A stretch of DNA of 64,000 bases, taken from Argopecten irradians. Lineage: Eukaryota; Mollusca; Bivalvia; Pectinida; Pectinidae. The notes under the pieces were generated by a model that did not search any database, was not told the origin of the DNA, and saw nothing but the letters and a program-made list of their open reading frames with translations. Position numbers and translations under genes: made by a program. Positions within the stretch are counted from its first letter, which is position 1. Each line of letters starts with the position of its first letter. The stretch spans positions 8,990,383-9,054,382 of the forward strand of contig NC_091139.1 of NCBI RefSeq assembly GCF_041381155.1, read 5' to 3'. Of the stretch, positions 12,901 to 24,469 are shown piece by piece.

Positions 12901-15584
12901 TTTATGTCTGTGAACAAGATTTGTGAGTTTTTTTCAGACATGCCGGAGACCAGCATAGCTCTGTGTGCAACTCTTAGTGGTACAGGAGAACGACAATTCT
13001 GGGACTGTGAGGACCGCGTGTCCTCATTCATCTGCAAAAAATGTAAGTATGACTTCAATGTCGGTGTGAGTATCTAAAAATGTAAGTATGACTTCAATGT
13101 CGGTGTGAGTATATAGATATGTAAGTATGACTTCAATGTCGGTGTGAGTATCTAAATATGTAAGTATGACTTCAATGTCGGTGTGAGTATATAAATATGT
13201 AAGTATGACTTCAATGTCGGTGTGAGTATATAAATATGTAAGTATGACTTCAATGTCGGTGTGAGTATATAAATATGTAAGTATGACTTCAATGTCGGTG
13301 TGAGTATCTAAAAATGTAAGTATGACTTCAATGTCGGTGTGAGTATCTTAATATGTACGTATGACTTCAATATCGGTGTGAGTATATAAATATGTAAGTA
13401 TGACTTCAATGTCGGTTGTGAGTATCTAAAAATGTAAGTATGACTTCAATGTCGTGTGAGTATATTAATATGTAAGTATGACTTTAATGTCGATGTGAGT
13501 ATATTAATATGTAAGTATGACTTCATATCGGTGTGAGTATATAAATATGTAAGTATGACTTCAATGTCGGTGTGAGTTGTGTATATAAATATGTAAGTAT
13601 GACTTCAATGTCGGTGTGAGTATTAAAATGTAATATGACTTCAATGTCGGTGTAGTATTAAAAATGTAAGTATGACTTCATTGTCGTGTGAGTATATAAA
13701 TATGTAAGTATGACTTCAATGTCGGTGTGAGTATAAAAATGTAAGTATGACTTCAATGTCGTGTGATCTAAATATGTAAGTATGACTTCAAAGTCTAAAT
13801 ATGTAAGTAGACTTCAATGTCGGTGTGAGTATCAAAATGTAAGTATGACTTCAATGTCGGTGTGAGTATATAAATATGTAAGTATGACTTCAATGTCGGT
13901 GTGAGTATATAAATATGTAAGTATGACTTCAATGTCGGTGTGAGTATATAAATATGTAAGTATGACTTCAATGTCGGTGTGAGTATATAAATATGTAAGT
14001 ATGACTTCAATGTCGGTGTGAGTATATAAATATGTAAGTATGACTTCAATGTCGGTGTGAGTATCTAAAATGTAAGTATGACTTCAATGTCGTGTGAGTA
14101 TATATATGTAAGTATGACTTAATGTGTAAGTATGACTTCAATATCGGTTGTAAATATGTAAGTATGACTTCAATGTCGGTGTGATTGAGTATATAAATAT
14201 GTAAGTATGACTTCAATGTCGCGTGACTCTGTGGTAGTATCTAAATATGTAAGTATGATTCACGTGTGAGTATAATATGAATACTCATGTCGTGTGAGTA
14301 TTAAATATGTAAGTATGACTTCAATGTCGTGTGAGTATTAATATGTAAGTATGACTTAATGTCGGGTGAGTATATAAATATGTAAGTATGACTTCAATGT
14401 CGGTGTGAGTATCTAAAATGTAAGTATGACTTCAATGTCGGTGTGAGTATCTAAAAATGTAAGTATGACTTCATTGTCGGTGGATCTAAAAAGGTATAGG
14501 AGGATAAAGTTAGAAATACAGTAAACCAATTTTCTTTCCCTGCTATTAAATTTCGGGATTTCTATTTCAAAACCAGTTAGCGAAGACTAACATTTGCAGA
14601 TTTAAAAAGAATTCCGATAGTTCTATAATCAATGTTGTAAATGTTCATTTGCGGAGAAAAACTTTAGCTAATTAACAAGAGTCGTTAAATTCGCGAAAGT
14701 AAATCGCACACGAAAGAAGGTTGGTTTATAGTATCCTTATAATTGATAAAATGGATTGATAGGTATGAATTACATTGATTCACCGAACAGGTATCGATCG
14801 CTGGTCTTCGACGAGAGAATTCCGTAATCTAAGCAAGTTACACCGACCCACATTTAACTGGTAACATATATGTGATCAGTACAATGAAAGATACATTAAA
14901 ATCCCTATTATGAATTTGACGGCAAAAAATGAAAGTTCTTCGTACTGTATATTAATATTTCTGATGAGTTCTTCTTTGCTTAATTTGGTTCAATCCAATA
15001 CAGTTTTGACACGACGAAATAGATAGAACACGTACATGTGCTTGTCTAAAAATCCTTTGATTGAACTTATCCACAAGTTAAATTTTCCTATCTTTAGCAG
15101 AACCATTTTATCTATTCCGACGAATTTAAGCATACATTTTTGCGCGTGGCATACAAAAAAAATCAAATGCCCTGAAAAAAACATAAAATGACCTTAAAAG
15201 AGAAAGAAATTACTCAATGGAAAAAATATATATTTTCTTGCATACTTCATATAGCATGTTGAATATGAATTTGAGACAAGTGAACTTTCCTTTGCAGCTC
15301 TTCAAATGGCTTATGTTGTTAGTGAAGTATTCAATACCAGTTACGTCGATATGTACAGATCGGAGGACCCCGAAAGAATGTTGTTTGAACGTGTTTGGCC
15401 ACCAAAGCTCGAGGAGGTTCCGAAACACCTGACACACATAGCTACTACGCAGGTCGGTCAGGAAACGGATTGTGCTAACCGGTGTTTCCATGTGGATGAC
15501 TGTCGCGGGTTTACGCTGACATGCGTGTTCGCCTGGAAATGTAACCAGTTTACGTGCGATCTGTATCAGCCTGCGAACAACTAA
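9931..15584 (+). CDS. Secreted C-type lectin with C-terminal PAN/apple-like domain, 246 aa
   Basis: Five exons with continuous phase: 9931-9985, 10309-10493, 11775-11883, 12938-13042 and 15298-15584 (TAA). Exon 1 is a signal peptide (MAAILQLTIVLTSASLCVG); earlier in-frame ATGs exist but this start gives the clean signal. Residues about 27-151 form a C-type lectin domain: C27 and C38 of the long form, QLVSIWNFAEEEFIL, WLGFSFDP, WIDGS, then C...FWDCED..SSFICKK. The usual calcium and sugar residues are not visible: there is no EPN or QPD, and WND is replaced by W-D-C. Calcium-dependent sugar binding is therefore doubtful. Residues 152-246, all on exon 5, have a PAN/apple-like Cys pattern (DCANRCFHVDDCRGFTLTC, then CNQFTCDLY). 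Such soluble lectins are commonly immune or mucus recognition proteins in bivalves; function here is inferred. Introns 2 and 4 begin with tandem repeats that contain the donor site. Confidence 0.85.
10439..10881 (+). repeat. Minisatellite seeded by the end of lectin exon 2
   Basis: The last 55 nt of exon 2 plus its donor (ending ...actttggcag|gtaagt at 10493/10494) are followed by seven degenerate copies of 41-68 bp starting near 10502, 10555, 10612, 10665, 10733, 10787 and 10840. Copies keep the exon core gtcgccgaggaagagtttat (encoding N-V-A-E-E-E-F-I-L). Those before the last, incomplete one end in aggtacgt or aggtacag in place of the true gtaagt. The exon is thus the first unit of the array. 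Confidence 0.85.
11361..11520. mobile_element. CRE-bearing MITE, copy 2, in lectin intron 2
   Basis: A 160-bp palindromic element with ends tgcatgttacagag and ctctgtaatatgca as inverted repeats, inner arms gcccttgcgggtaggta / tacctatccggaagggagc, and TGACGTCA at 11409-11416. It is the cleanest copy of the family in the window. No coding capacity. Confidence 0.8.
12155..12214. repeat. Short tandem duplication (aagaagagcgtaattaccga), two copies
   Basis: Two adjacent copies of about 28 bp (aagaagagcgtaattaccga followed by catgtt) inside lectin intron 3. The rest of this intron is AT-rich with nothing recognised. Confidence 0.8.
13043..14490 (+). repeat. 39-bp minisatellite starting at the donor of lectin exon 4
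   Basis: About 38 or 39 copies of a 39-bp unit (taagtatgacttcaatgtcg then gtgtgagtatataaatatg) begin exactly at the exon 4 donor, AAAAAAT|gtaagtatgac at 13042/13043. Most units restate aaatatgtaagtatgac, which is a good donor consensus. Copies at 13860-14050 are near identical, whereas 13430-13830 and 14090-14345 are ragged, pointing to recent expansion inside an older array. Minus-strand frames reading H-I-Y-I-L-T-P-T-L-K-S-Y-L are artefacts of the repeat. Confidence 0.92.
14518..14734. mobile_element. MITE-like palindromic element (acagtaaacc ends), in lectin intron 4
   Basis: Left end acagtaaaccaattttcttt and right end cgaaagaaggttggtttata are inverted repeats. The same ends and a Cg-rich interior (ttcgcgaa) recur at 22054-22260 and 38108-38338. 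Non-coding. Confidence 0.6.
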
Positions 15585-15737
15585 AATGGCGCCTTCTGTG
15601 CGTAATGTTATCCGTCCGTAATCATTCCAGGGTCTATTGAGGATGATGGCGTGTTTCTATTAGTCTGTAACCAACTCAAGGATTCAATAAGAAGACTACC
15701 GAGAAGACAGTGCTATTATTTTCTCTGAAATTTTCTA

Positions 15738-15763
15738 AATAAAGAAAATATATACAAAATAAA
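15738..15763 (+). terminator. Polyadenylation signals of the lectin gene
   Basis: AATAAA at 15738-15743 and again at 15758-15763, about 155-180 bp after the lectin stop codon. This fits a short 3' UTR. Confidence 0.6.
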
Positions 15764-15944
15764 GTTGTATCGACGTCGATGGCTGCACAAAATGACTACC
15801 TCGAGTTAAGTATCATCTTCGAGTTATCATGTTTCGATAGAAGTTTGATAGATTTGTTTTATTGTGAGCAGGAAATTGTCACATTCTTAATGTCTTTTGC
15901 TATTTTACTGGTGATACCTTAGGTTAAAGGAGTTATACTATAAG

Positions 15945-16291
15945 ACTCTTTCATATGTGGATATGAAGGATAGGGATAATCTACCCGAGGGTCACAAAAT
16001 GTTGTAAAACCCGAGGCTTGCTGGGGGTTTTACAACATTTTGTGATGCCGAGGAGAGAGTAATCCCATCCTTCATATCCACGTATGAAAGATTATTTTTC
16101 TCTCATATCTGGACGTTTTATTGCAAGTAAATCATGTCTAGTTTCTAAAGACATGTTAAGATTTTAACGTAAAAATAGTAATTTTGTTAACGCTGTGACG
16201 TCACGAGCCTTAATTTATTCGTGCAATACAGCCTCAGGCGACATGAATGTAGTGCCCTAGACCAGCCAGTATTGCACGTGTAGGTATGAGA
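15945..16291. mobile_element. Composite fold-back element, copy 2
   Basis: Hairpin 15945-16092 with the same arms as the element at 2660-2808 (actctttcatatgtggatat ... tatccacgtatgaaag). It is followed by a part bounded by ctctcatatct and aggtatgagag that holds gtgacgtcacgagcc (about 16196) and the cagcctcaggcgacatgaat block also seen at 3081. The second half is shorter than in copy 1. Confidence 0.75.
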
Positions 16292-17529
16292 GAAATATAT
16301 GTATATATATCCTGGGTAATTCAGGGTCCTTACAAACGTATGTCTGTAGGATACGAATCACGTAATTGTGGGCGAAGAAGTACCCATAATCGTGTAGACA
16401 TAATTTTCCATGTCAAATTTTCAATACATTATTTGATAGAAGCACCAAGCATATATATCCTTTCAAACTATATTTTAGTTTAAGGGACATTAACTGCAAT
16501 TGGGAATTGTAAGGTTAGGTATATCCTTAGTAAATACTTTAAAGTTGGAAGTTGACAAGTCATGTAAAAATGGCGTGATTCAGCGCTTTTATGTATATCA
16601 TTGCAGAAAAAAAAAGATAATAAATACTTGTAATTATTATACGAGTAAATAAACTTTTTGTTTTATTATAGGAAGTAACACGCATTTGGGAACAGCAGGG
16701 AAATTAAAGTGTATCATGTATATAACTCTGGTTTTAGTGAAATAACTTGATCACTTAAAAACTGTAAACGCTTGAATCACTACACTGGCAAAATCGGTTT
16801 TACGACTGCAATATCCATAACAACGACAGAACACTGCGAGATGTTTTTATTAGTAAAAAGCTCTAAAATGTAATCAGAAGCACAGACATTAATGTGAGAT
16901 AATTAAATATAATTATTGGTTTTTCATTAAATAAGCACAGCAATATTCACGGTGGGAACACTTCTATTGGTAACAATGGCTAGACTCATGGAGGGCAATA
17001 AAACAGCCATGTTTGACAAACAGACTGTACATTGAGACATTATGAGAACAAACAACTGGAGTATTCTGTACCGATATTAAGCATCTACAGCTCTCGTCAA
17101 TATATTCAAAGAGGCGATATGATATAAAACATATAGATACCATGTAGTCGGTTATTTTTGGGTGGGGGGAGGGGTATTTTTCTCGATTTCGCAGAACATT
17201 GCCACGATCGCAAAAAAGATCCGCAAAACGAAAATGGTTGATTCACTTAATAAGACTCTTAAAGCCAGATTGTTTAAAACCGCTAAAATTTTATTTCCTC
17301 TTTCCTTTGTTTAAATCGCAAAAATTTTGCACCTCGAAAATAACCGGCTATTTGGAAATACTGATATACAATAATACACGATAACAGAGCGTTAGCTTGG
17401 ACAGGAGCTTGAAAAATAAAGCGTGTAATATGTTATACTTTGTATAACTTAGGATATTAGTTGAAAGTTTGTAAATATAATTGAATGAGAGGCGCAAAAC
17501 ACATTTGATCAAATGTGAGAAAATACATT
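16292..17529. other. Intergenic, with a worn palindromic repeat at about 17145-17360
   Basis: No gene recognised. Around 17150 gtcggttatttttg and around 17335 cgaaaataaccggctatt are inverted ends like those of the element at 28848-29069, with a G-rich insertion (ggtggggggaggggtatttt) near the left end. The segment is the 3' flank of the minus-strand membrane protein gene; a TTTATT near 17290 could be its polyadenylation signal. Confidence 0.4.
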
Positions 17530-19964
17530 TTATGATGCACTTCCCTTATGTCGTCTCCAGAATGTTTTGATAGTTTCCGTGACGTACTGGGTATGCTCTT
17601 CCTTAACAACGCCCCTCTTACTCCTAGAAACCAGAGCGTGAACAGCACGTGGTATGATTCCAACAACCAGAACGGAAATGACGTGCATGAGTCCCCCTAC
17701 ATCTGCCGATTTATTGTGTTTGGAGACTAAATATAGAGAGATGAACGCCAGAGCACAAATGAAAACAATCTGAACCAGTGAATAGCACATGGTTATGTAA
17801 ATAGGCTTCATGTAGCGAACAATTTCCTCAAAAAGTTGGCTGGGAATACCAGGACAATTATGAAGATATTTAACGTATTCATGATTGTCATTGGTCGTTA
17901 AAAATGGTATCTCGGATCCTTTCAGACTGATTTCGAAGCCGTTTAGATTGACACGATTCACTGAATGTAAGTTCATGTTAATATTTAGCGTTTCATTTTC
18001 AATATAAGCCTTGTTATCTTCTCGCAATTCTTGTTGCAATTTCAATGATATTTCGATGATTTGACGTAGTAAGCGTAAGTATCTCTCCCGAAATGACGTG
18101 ACGATTTCTGTAATGTAGTAAGCAGTTGTCCCAACAAAGAAAATGTAGGCAAATGAGTAGGAAGGGTATACTAGTATCGACAGATACACATATATACACA
18201 CATTAGCAACGAAAGTAGAACTATTGATGAAAATCAAGCTGAAAGCAAATATGAAACATGACATACACAATGTAACAAATATGCCTAGGACAGTACGAAG
18301 GGGTCTTCGCTGATTTCTGGCGCCACCAGAAACAGCTGCATAATACGCCTTGAGAGAAAGCAACAAGAAATGTATAACAGGTAGGCATTGTACACATACA
18401 ACAACGATAAGTTCAACAACACAAATACATATATACAAAACCAGCCCTAAACATTTGATGATGACAAGAGGAAACCTTGTGAAGCAAGGAAACCAGAAGA
18501 AATATTTTGAAACGCATAAACGCCATCTTTGTGTCTGCCAACACAGAAGCCAGAGCCACGTTTGTGGGTTGAACATCATAAACAATTTGGCTTGTATAAC
18601 TGTGCATACCTTAGTATAACCTGTGAACTGGGAACATTTTAACAAAGACAGTTGTTCGACAGCGTTCATGTTCATCTGCAGCAATGTAGACGACGGTTTC
18701 ATGTCTTCAAAAGAAGGTAAAACATTCTCCAAATGGAACGATAGCTTCTCTGGTATCACCAACAGGAAAACTCCTATAAGGAAATACAAGGATAACACCA
18801 TGAATGGTCCTCCAAGATAAGGCAAGAAGTTCCCACGGCTCTCTTGAACGCCTCCCAACATGGATAAGAATCCAATCGGTAATTTACGATCCAATGCTGC
18901 ATGAATAACATCGCCGAAGTACTTATTATACACAGCAAGTTTGATGTATATGACTACAGGCGAGAGAAACACAAACAGCAGACGTCGTAATCTTGAGGCT
19001 AAAACCGGAAATTTGTCAGATACTGTACAAAACGTAAACATATATTTAGAAAAACTGACTGGACCATTAGAGTTCAGAAACGTCCATTGCAATCCGTCAT
19101 TGACCATTCCGTGTTGTCCTTCCTCCTCTCCGGAAGTCGTCGTCTCGATTTCCCCGTAGTCCTTGTAGTGACGTGAGAGATGTAACCCGTCATACGTCTC
19201 CATACAGTGGGCAAAGCGCATTAAAAGTATTGGGAAGTAGGCGAATAGTACCGCTCCGAAAATAAAGGGAACCAATGTAGATTCTGTTGAATATGTCGAT
19301 ACGAAGTTGTTACAATGATAGTAAAATCGAAAAGTCCGTAGATTTTTCCTCTGCTTACAGCACTTGTAACCGACCGCAATTCCTGGAAATAGTAGGTGTC
19401 TTCCGATATTGTACAATGTTGAATTTTCAAATCCTTCAATTTCCGAATAATAACACCATATGCTATACTTCCTGTCCGCCTTGAAATAATGTGTTGTGAA
19501 ATTTAACATGGCTTCTGATATCAATTTTGAGTTATTTTTTGAGCCGAGTACCATTGGACAATCCGTTGAAGTCACATTTAGGTAAAGTTTGACCTCTTTA
19601 TGAAGCGAATGTCCATCCAAAAGGCCCAGAGAAAGTATATTAAAATCTATGGGCCATTTGGTGTAACGGAAGGATTCTTTACTCGAGACGTATGTCCAGA
19701 TAATCTTGCGCGGTAAAACAACATCTGAAGTATGGTTGATATGCGCAATGATTCCAGTATTGTTCACGAATTCCAGTTTGAGGTGAGCCAAGTTAGCATC
19801 CAGATTGGTGACCCAATCTGCGAAGTAAGCTGCAGAGTATGGTAAGATCTCGAGTTTACATGGAAGTGACGTTATTGGCATGTGTATCCGATGTCTTTCC
19901 TTCCGAGCGTAAGACAGAGATGGAAGAATCAGTACCACAAGGATACCAATAGTCACTTTAAAAC
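17530..19964 (-). CDS. Large multi-pass membrane protein, family not recognised
   Basis: One exon with an open frame of about 810 codons on the minus strand, ending TAA at 17530. The frame opens further up at a TTG (20004), but ttttaacag|GTTTTAAAGTG at 19965/19964 is a good acceptor entering in phase 1, so a short 5' exon carrying the ATG is likely and was not located. Numbering from 20004: a hydrophobic leader (17-33), a roughly 200-residue outer segment with several N-glycosylation sites and Cys (149, 184, 215-216, 231), then membrane segments near 244-266, 342-358, 398-417, 510-553 (probably two), 571-593, 598-632 (two), 736-760 and 771-791. The tail is basic (RSKRG, FWRRHKGSAS). Large loops lie at about 270-330 and 635-735. 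I cannot name the family; DC-STAMP-like proteins were considered and not supported. Being nearly intronless among intron-rich neighbours suggests an old retrocopy or an intron-poor lineage-specific family. Confidence 0.8.
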
Positions 19965-21230
19965 CTGTTAAAAGATAATTACTTTCAGATTTTGTTAAAT
20001 TCAAACAGGAAAGTCTAATAGTATAACCAAAAAGGTTCTTTGATTATAAAAAAGACATTCAACGATAGTATAGCTCACTTGGTAGTTACCCTTAAATACA
20101 CTTAACATTAAAATAAAAACTAAATACAGAAAGCTAGCAGTGAACTGTGCACATAAAATGTCATTAAAATTGTTGAAATGAAATGAAATGAAAAGAAAAT
20201 GAAAGAATTGAACAAATAACACCCCAAATATATTTACTATTGCTTTTCCCGTGTTTAATTAAATTTTGACAATTGTACAACCACATTAAGCATATCCTGA
20301 CTGTTTTATGATAAACCCACTGTCTCTATATCGGCCACCTTTTAGATTATAATGGCAAAATATTTTCTAGACAATTTTACAATATACATATGTACTCAAA
20401 GCATGTACATATAGTAGCGAAATTGGTGTCCAAATATTGTCAAAAGGAACAAAATAATATCACATAAACGCTTGTAAAATTGTTATATATGGAAATAATT
20501 CAATACTGCTTACAACGTATATCTTCATTGGCTAAAATGTTTGTTTTTTCGAGTCGATAAGCTGTTGACTCCAGAAAAAATTCGTTTCTGATTGACTTTT
20601 ACAACGACGTAAAGATTTCATAGAAAAAAGAGTCTCTCAGAATTGGAATTTGGAAGAGATTATCAATATCAGATTGAATAATAAAGATGATTTTCTGAGG
20701 ACACACAGTTTTGTATGTGTTATATATTCTTCTTTTACCTGACAAAACCTTTATAAAGGAAACCAAAAACAAGCACCCTATCTTATTTATAATACTAATA
20801 ATAACACAAACAGAATGAACCCTAAACAAATATAAAATGTGATACGTGCCTAGTGTCCAATGTAACATGTCGTCAGCTCGAGCGGCACACGGAAAATTGA
20901 AAATTAATTACTCTTGTCGAGGAAACAAAAGAAAATAAATGATATCAATGATAATTAATCCCTTTTGACATGTTCATTGAAAGATAGACCCTACAGGTAC
21001 GACACACAGGGAAACGCTAACAGTTTGATATAGTATCATCAAATATTTCAATATTGACATTCGTCATATTGAAATATTTCCTTTTACCGTACGTTGAAAG
21101 GTCGTATTTCTATACAAGATACCCTAATCGGGGAAGGAGTATGTATTTAGTCCGTTTGAGGAAGTATAAACTGTATACCGGCAGGTACACCGCATGACAC
21201 CAGGCTCCAGGATCAGAAAATAACCTCGAC

Positions 21231-21308
21231 TTAAGTTAAGACTTAGCCAATCATAAATGACATAACTCTTTGTAACGTCATCTTTGATTGGATAAGTCTT
21301 AACTTAAA
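21231..21308. mobile_element. Short palindromic MITE-like element
   Basis: Inverted arms ttaagttaagacttagccaa and ttggataagtcttaacttaa enclose a core with cataactctttgtaacgtca. The arms pair over about 34 bp with few mismatches. A small fold-back repeat without coding capacity. Confidence 0.65.
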
Positions 21309-22053
21309 GAAAGCTTTGGACTACAACATAAATTAGTTTCACCATTGAAGACAGAAGCCATGCGTTATGTAACTTATTATATTTCATGAAACTTACACTT
21401 TCTCTCAATTATTTTTTTTTAAAATCTTCCGACAGATGTGCACGTAACAGCTAGCGCGCACGCTTCTCCTATCCACGAGTGATATCTTCGGCTTTCTCCG
21501 TTTGTTTAATGGCAAACATTTTACCGACATAAAACATTAAATATATTGCTTGTCGGTACATAAAAAAATTGTAATTGTAAGAAGGTGTAATTTTGAGGAT
21601 ATGTTATAAGTTGCATAACGCTTGACTATTGTTTTCAACAGTGAAATCTTAAGTTATAGTCCCTTCAAGATTGTTTAGTTAAAACGAAGCCATCTCTGTA
21701 TCCAAAGATATAAAGTGTATGCTGTTGTATGGGTTATTTAATTGAAATAAGTAGGGACGTTATATATATTACTAATGTAGGATGTATAACACTGATGATG
21801 ACGAAACCAATACAAATGTACGCATTAATAGTTATTCTCATCATTATGGGCCAATGAAGTAATATTAACGGTTTTTGTCATATAATGCCGGATCCTTATA
21901 AACATATGTCTGTATGATACGAATTACTTGAAGTAGTAAATATATTGCAAAGAAGTCATTATAACACTGCGGACAAAAATATTGTCAAATGTTATCAGCG
22001 GTCAAAACAATTACAATGTACTCATGAATAATTATCCTTATCATTAGATATAG

Positions 22054-22260
22054 TTACTGTAAACAATTTTCTTTAGCGTGCGATTTGTTTTCGCGAATTC
22101 CGCGATTAAGGTAAATTCGCGAAAGTTTATCTTCACAGTTATTTTCCACAATTCTTTCACAATTAAATTCAAAGATGTTGCAGTTCAATTTCTACATGAA
22201 AATGTTTAGAAATTGAAATCGCGAAATTTAATAGCCGCGAAAGAAAGTTGGTGTACAGCA
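22054..22260. mobile_element. MITE-like palindromic element (ttactgtaaac ends)
   Basis: Left end ttactgtaaacaattttctt and right end cgaaagaaagttggtgtaca are inverted repeats. The interior has ttcgcgaattccgcg and its mirror. Same family as 38108-38338 and, reversed, 14518-14734. Confidence 0.65.
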
Positions 22261-22995
22261 GTTTGAAATAAATGCCTATATATTTACTTAATTAACATGT
22301 GTGTAATTATGCGTACAAAATAACACGAGCAACACCTGACATTAAACATGAAGATAAGTACATGATTATAAGAATGTTTGGTTGCTACGCAAATAAATCT
22401 CAATTGCAACATAATTTTCCGACATAGACATAAAAGTATTATTTACTACTCTCTGGTGTTGACAAATTTTACATGTATCGAATTTTCACAGCACCTCATA
22501 TAAACTAAATACATACATTTTGAAAGTGGTAGTTCTGTATTAATTCCAAGCATATTCTATCATACATAAACATAGTTATTTTTCTTCACCTTTTATCTTT
22601 GAGAATTACAGATAGAATCACGTGTCACATGTCAGCTGTCAATTTAAAACAGCAAGCGTTGATCTCAAAATCTTCTATAAAATGGAATAATTTCACTTGG
22701 GCTAAACGTTATGGATATTCATCAAAATTCAGATTTTGTTGTAGACTTATACTATTTTGGCATTTATAATTATATAGACACGAAAAGTAGATAATGATTA
22801 ATTAACATATCAATATATATCCTATATAGGATCTCCCCACACCCTAGGGCTGCCGACATGGACCTTGAATCATGTCAACGATACTCTTATCGGCTCCCAA
22901 AGTTGATTTACATCCCTTTGTAAGATATATTTGCGTTTTACCCGATCGTGACCGGGATAAAACTTGTAAAGACTGTATTAATTTCTCCTATCCTC

Positions 22996-23906
22996 AGAAA
23001 TGGCTGTTGATGATACTATCACTGTACCATGCAGTGTACTAGTATGGTGACGATTGGAGGAGGCGGACATGTCACTCAAAGTGACTGACAAGCCATCCAC
23101 ATACCCGGAACGTTGATGTTTGTACGAGCGGGTGATGTGATCCCCGGACATTAATGAGGCTATAAAGACCATTTACCTGGACATGTCTCGTGACTACCCA
23201 CAGGTAAGTCACTGTTTGTACTAACTTAGTCAGGTACGGGTATTTATTTAATCTGGCAAGTGATTGAAATAATTCAGGAAAACATTGCCCGTAGTACACA
23301 TGAGGAACATAAAATCATTTTATCATTTTGACATTTGATAATTTATGATTTTGAATATCCAGTGTCTATATAAATGTTGTTTCTTATCCCATAATTATTG
23401 CCTTGTATCTTATGGCTGTATTTTATATCATTATGCGTGTTCCTTGTTAAATTGTGGATTAGTCAAACTGACCAGATATATAAAATCATCAAAAATCATA
23501 AAAATTCATTTCAGAATGGATGCCTTAATTGGTCTTTAATCGTTCATATCGATACAAATACGCGTAATATTTCCCAGCATCAGTGTGTACAGGGCAAAAG
23601 ACATACGCATTTATATCATCGTTTTTTTATCGACAACATATCACATTGTTTAATTCAAAAACGTTAAACACGATCTTTCCTTTTTTTACTTCCTTTAATG
23701 ATATTCCAGATATGCTCGACTTTAATGTGCCACACCACAGAGAGTACAACTTTTATGTCACTGCACTGACGTCGTTGGGATACATATTCTGGTTTAATTG
23801 CTCTACAAATTTATTACTATTGTGTGTTATTATAAACACTGCCCTATCTCACGGTGATAATGTTGGCCCGAGTATCCGCTTTTCAAACCGACACCGTCAG
23901 ACATAA
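22996..23906 (+). pseudogene. Possible gene remnant with an exon-like end and a TM7-like frame
   Basis: Two exon-like pieces. The first ends SPDINEAIKTIYLDMSRDYP-Q before gtaagt (23213), but the frame is closed a few codons upstream. The second, about 23709-23906, follows a ttccag acceptor-like site and reads DMLDFNVPHHREYNFYVTAL and then LGYIFWFNCSTNLLLLCVI before a stop. That hydrophobic run resembles the seventh helix of peptide-receptor GPCRs (N-x-S-x-N-x-x-x-x-C), without the Pro and Tyr of NPxxY. Phases of the two pieces do not match, so they may be unrelated or decayed. Confidence 0.25.
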
Positions 23907-24469
23907 AACACATCATTTCTTTTCATTGTAATAAAGTCTTATTGGGTGGTAATTAAATTGTAGTATTTTCAGAAATGTACACGCCCTCTTTTCAAACCAA
24001 TTGTCTTTCACTTAAAAATATGATAAAAATGTCTGAAAATATTATATAAAAATTGTATTTTGTACTTGTTAACCGATATTTCTCATGGTCATTTCTAATT
24101 GTAATTTGAAACACATGTTGTCACAAAAATAAAACTGAAACGCTCAGCAATGATGTTCAATGGCGTTCTGTGGGGTTAGATTCGTCTATTTCATACAAAC
24201 ATTTCACATTTACCTTCCATACAAATCCCTACAAAGAATAAGACGTATTTACTTGACACACAAATATCAGTAGATGTTGTTCATTTCATTGGTTTTAGTT
24301 ATTAAAATCAATATAATAACGATCTAATTGACATATAATGATTTTGACTGTCAAAAGCAGAAAAAATGACAGCAGGTACTGATAGCACTAATCTTAAGCT
24401 AACAGCAACCTCTTTCAGTCATAATCTACCGTAATCTGGTATCCCTTTCGAAATGTTATCTAATTAGAA

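Larger units (their letters stand above)
19965..22970. other. Intergenic, with two palindromic elements
   Basis: AT-rich sequence with no gene recognised apart from the presumed 5' exon of the gene ending at 17530. It contains the palindromes at 21231-21308 and 22054-22260, listed separately. A 73-codon hydrophobic frame at 20001-20222 (minus) is low-complexity and not accepted. Confidence 0.4.

Noticed and set aside
13795-14049. 84-codon minus-strand frame of identical 13-residue repeats
   Set aside because: It is the reverse translation of the 39-bp intronic array.
13043-14490. CRISPR-like regular spacing
   Set aside because: Units are directly adjacent without unique spacers, in a eukaryotic intron. 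The same holds for the arrays at 24.5, 46.8 and 63.6 kb.
17530-19964. Assignment of the large membrane protein to the DC-STAMP family
   Set aside because: Membrane-segment count and Cys pattern gave no specific match that I could defend; left unnamed.
20001-20222. 73-codon hydrophobic minus-strand frame as the 5' exon of the membrane protein
   Set aside because: Phe/Leu-rich low-complexity sequence over AT-rich DNA, with no donor in the needed phase.
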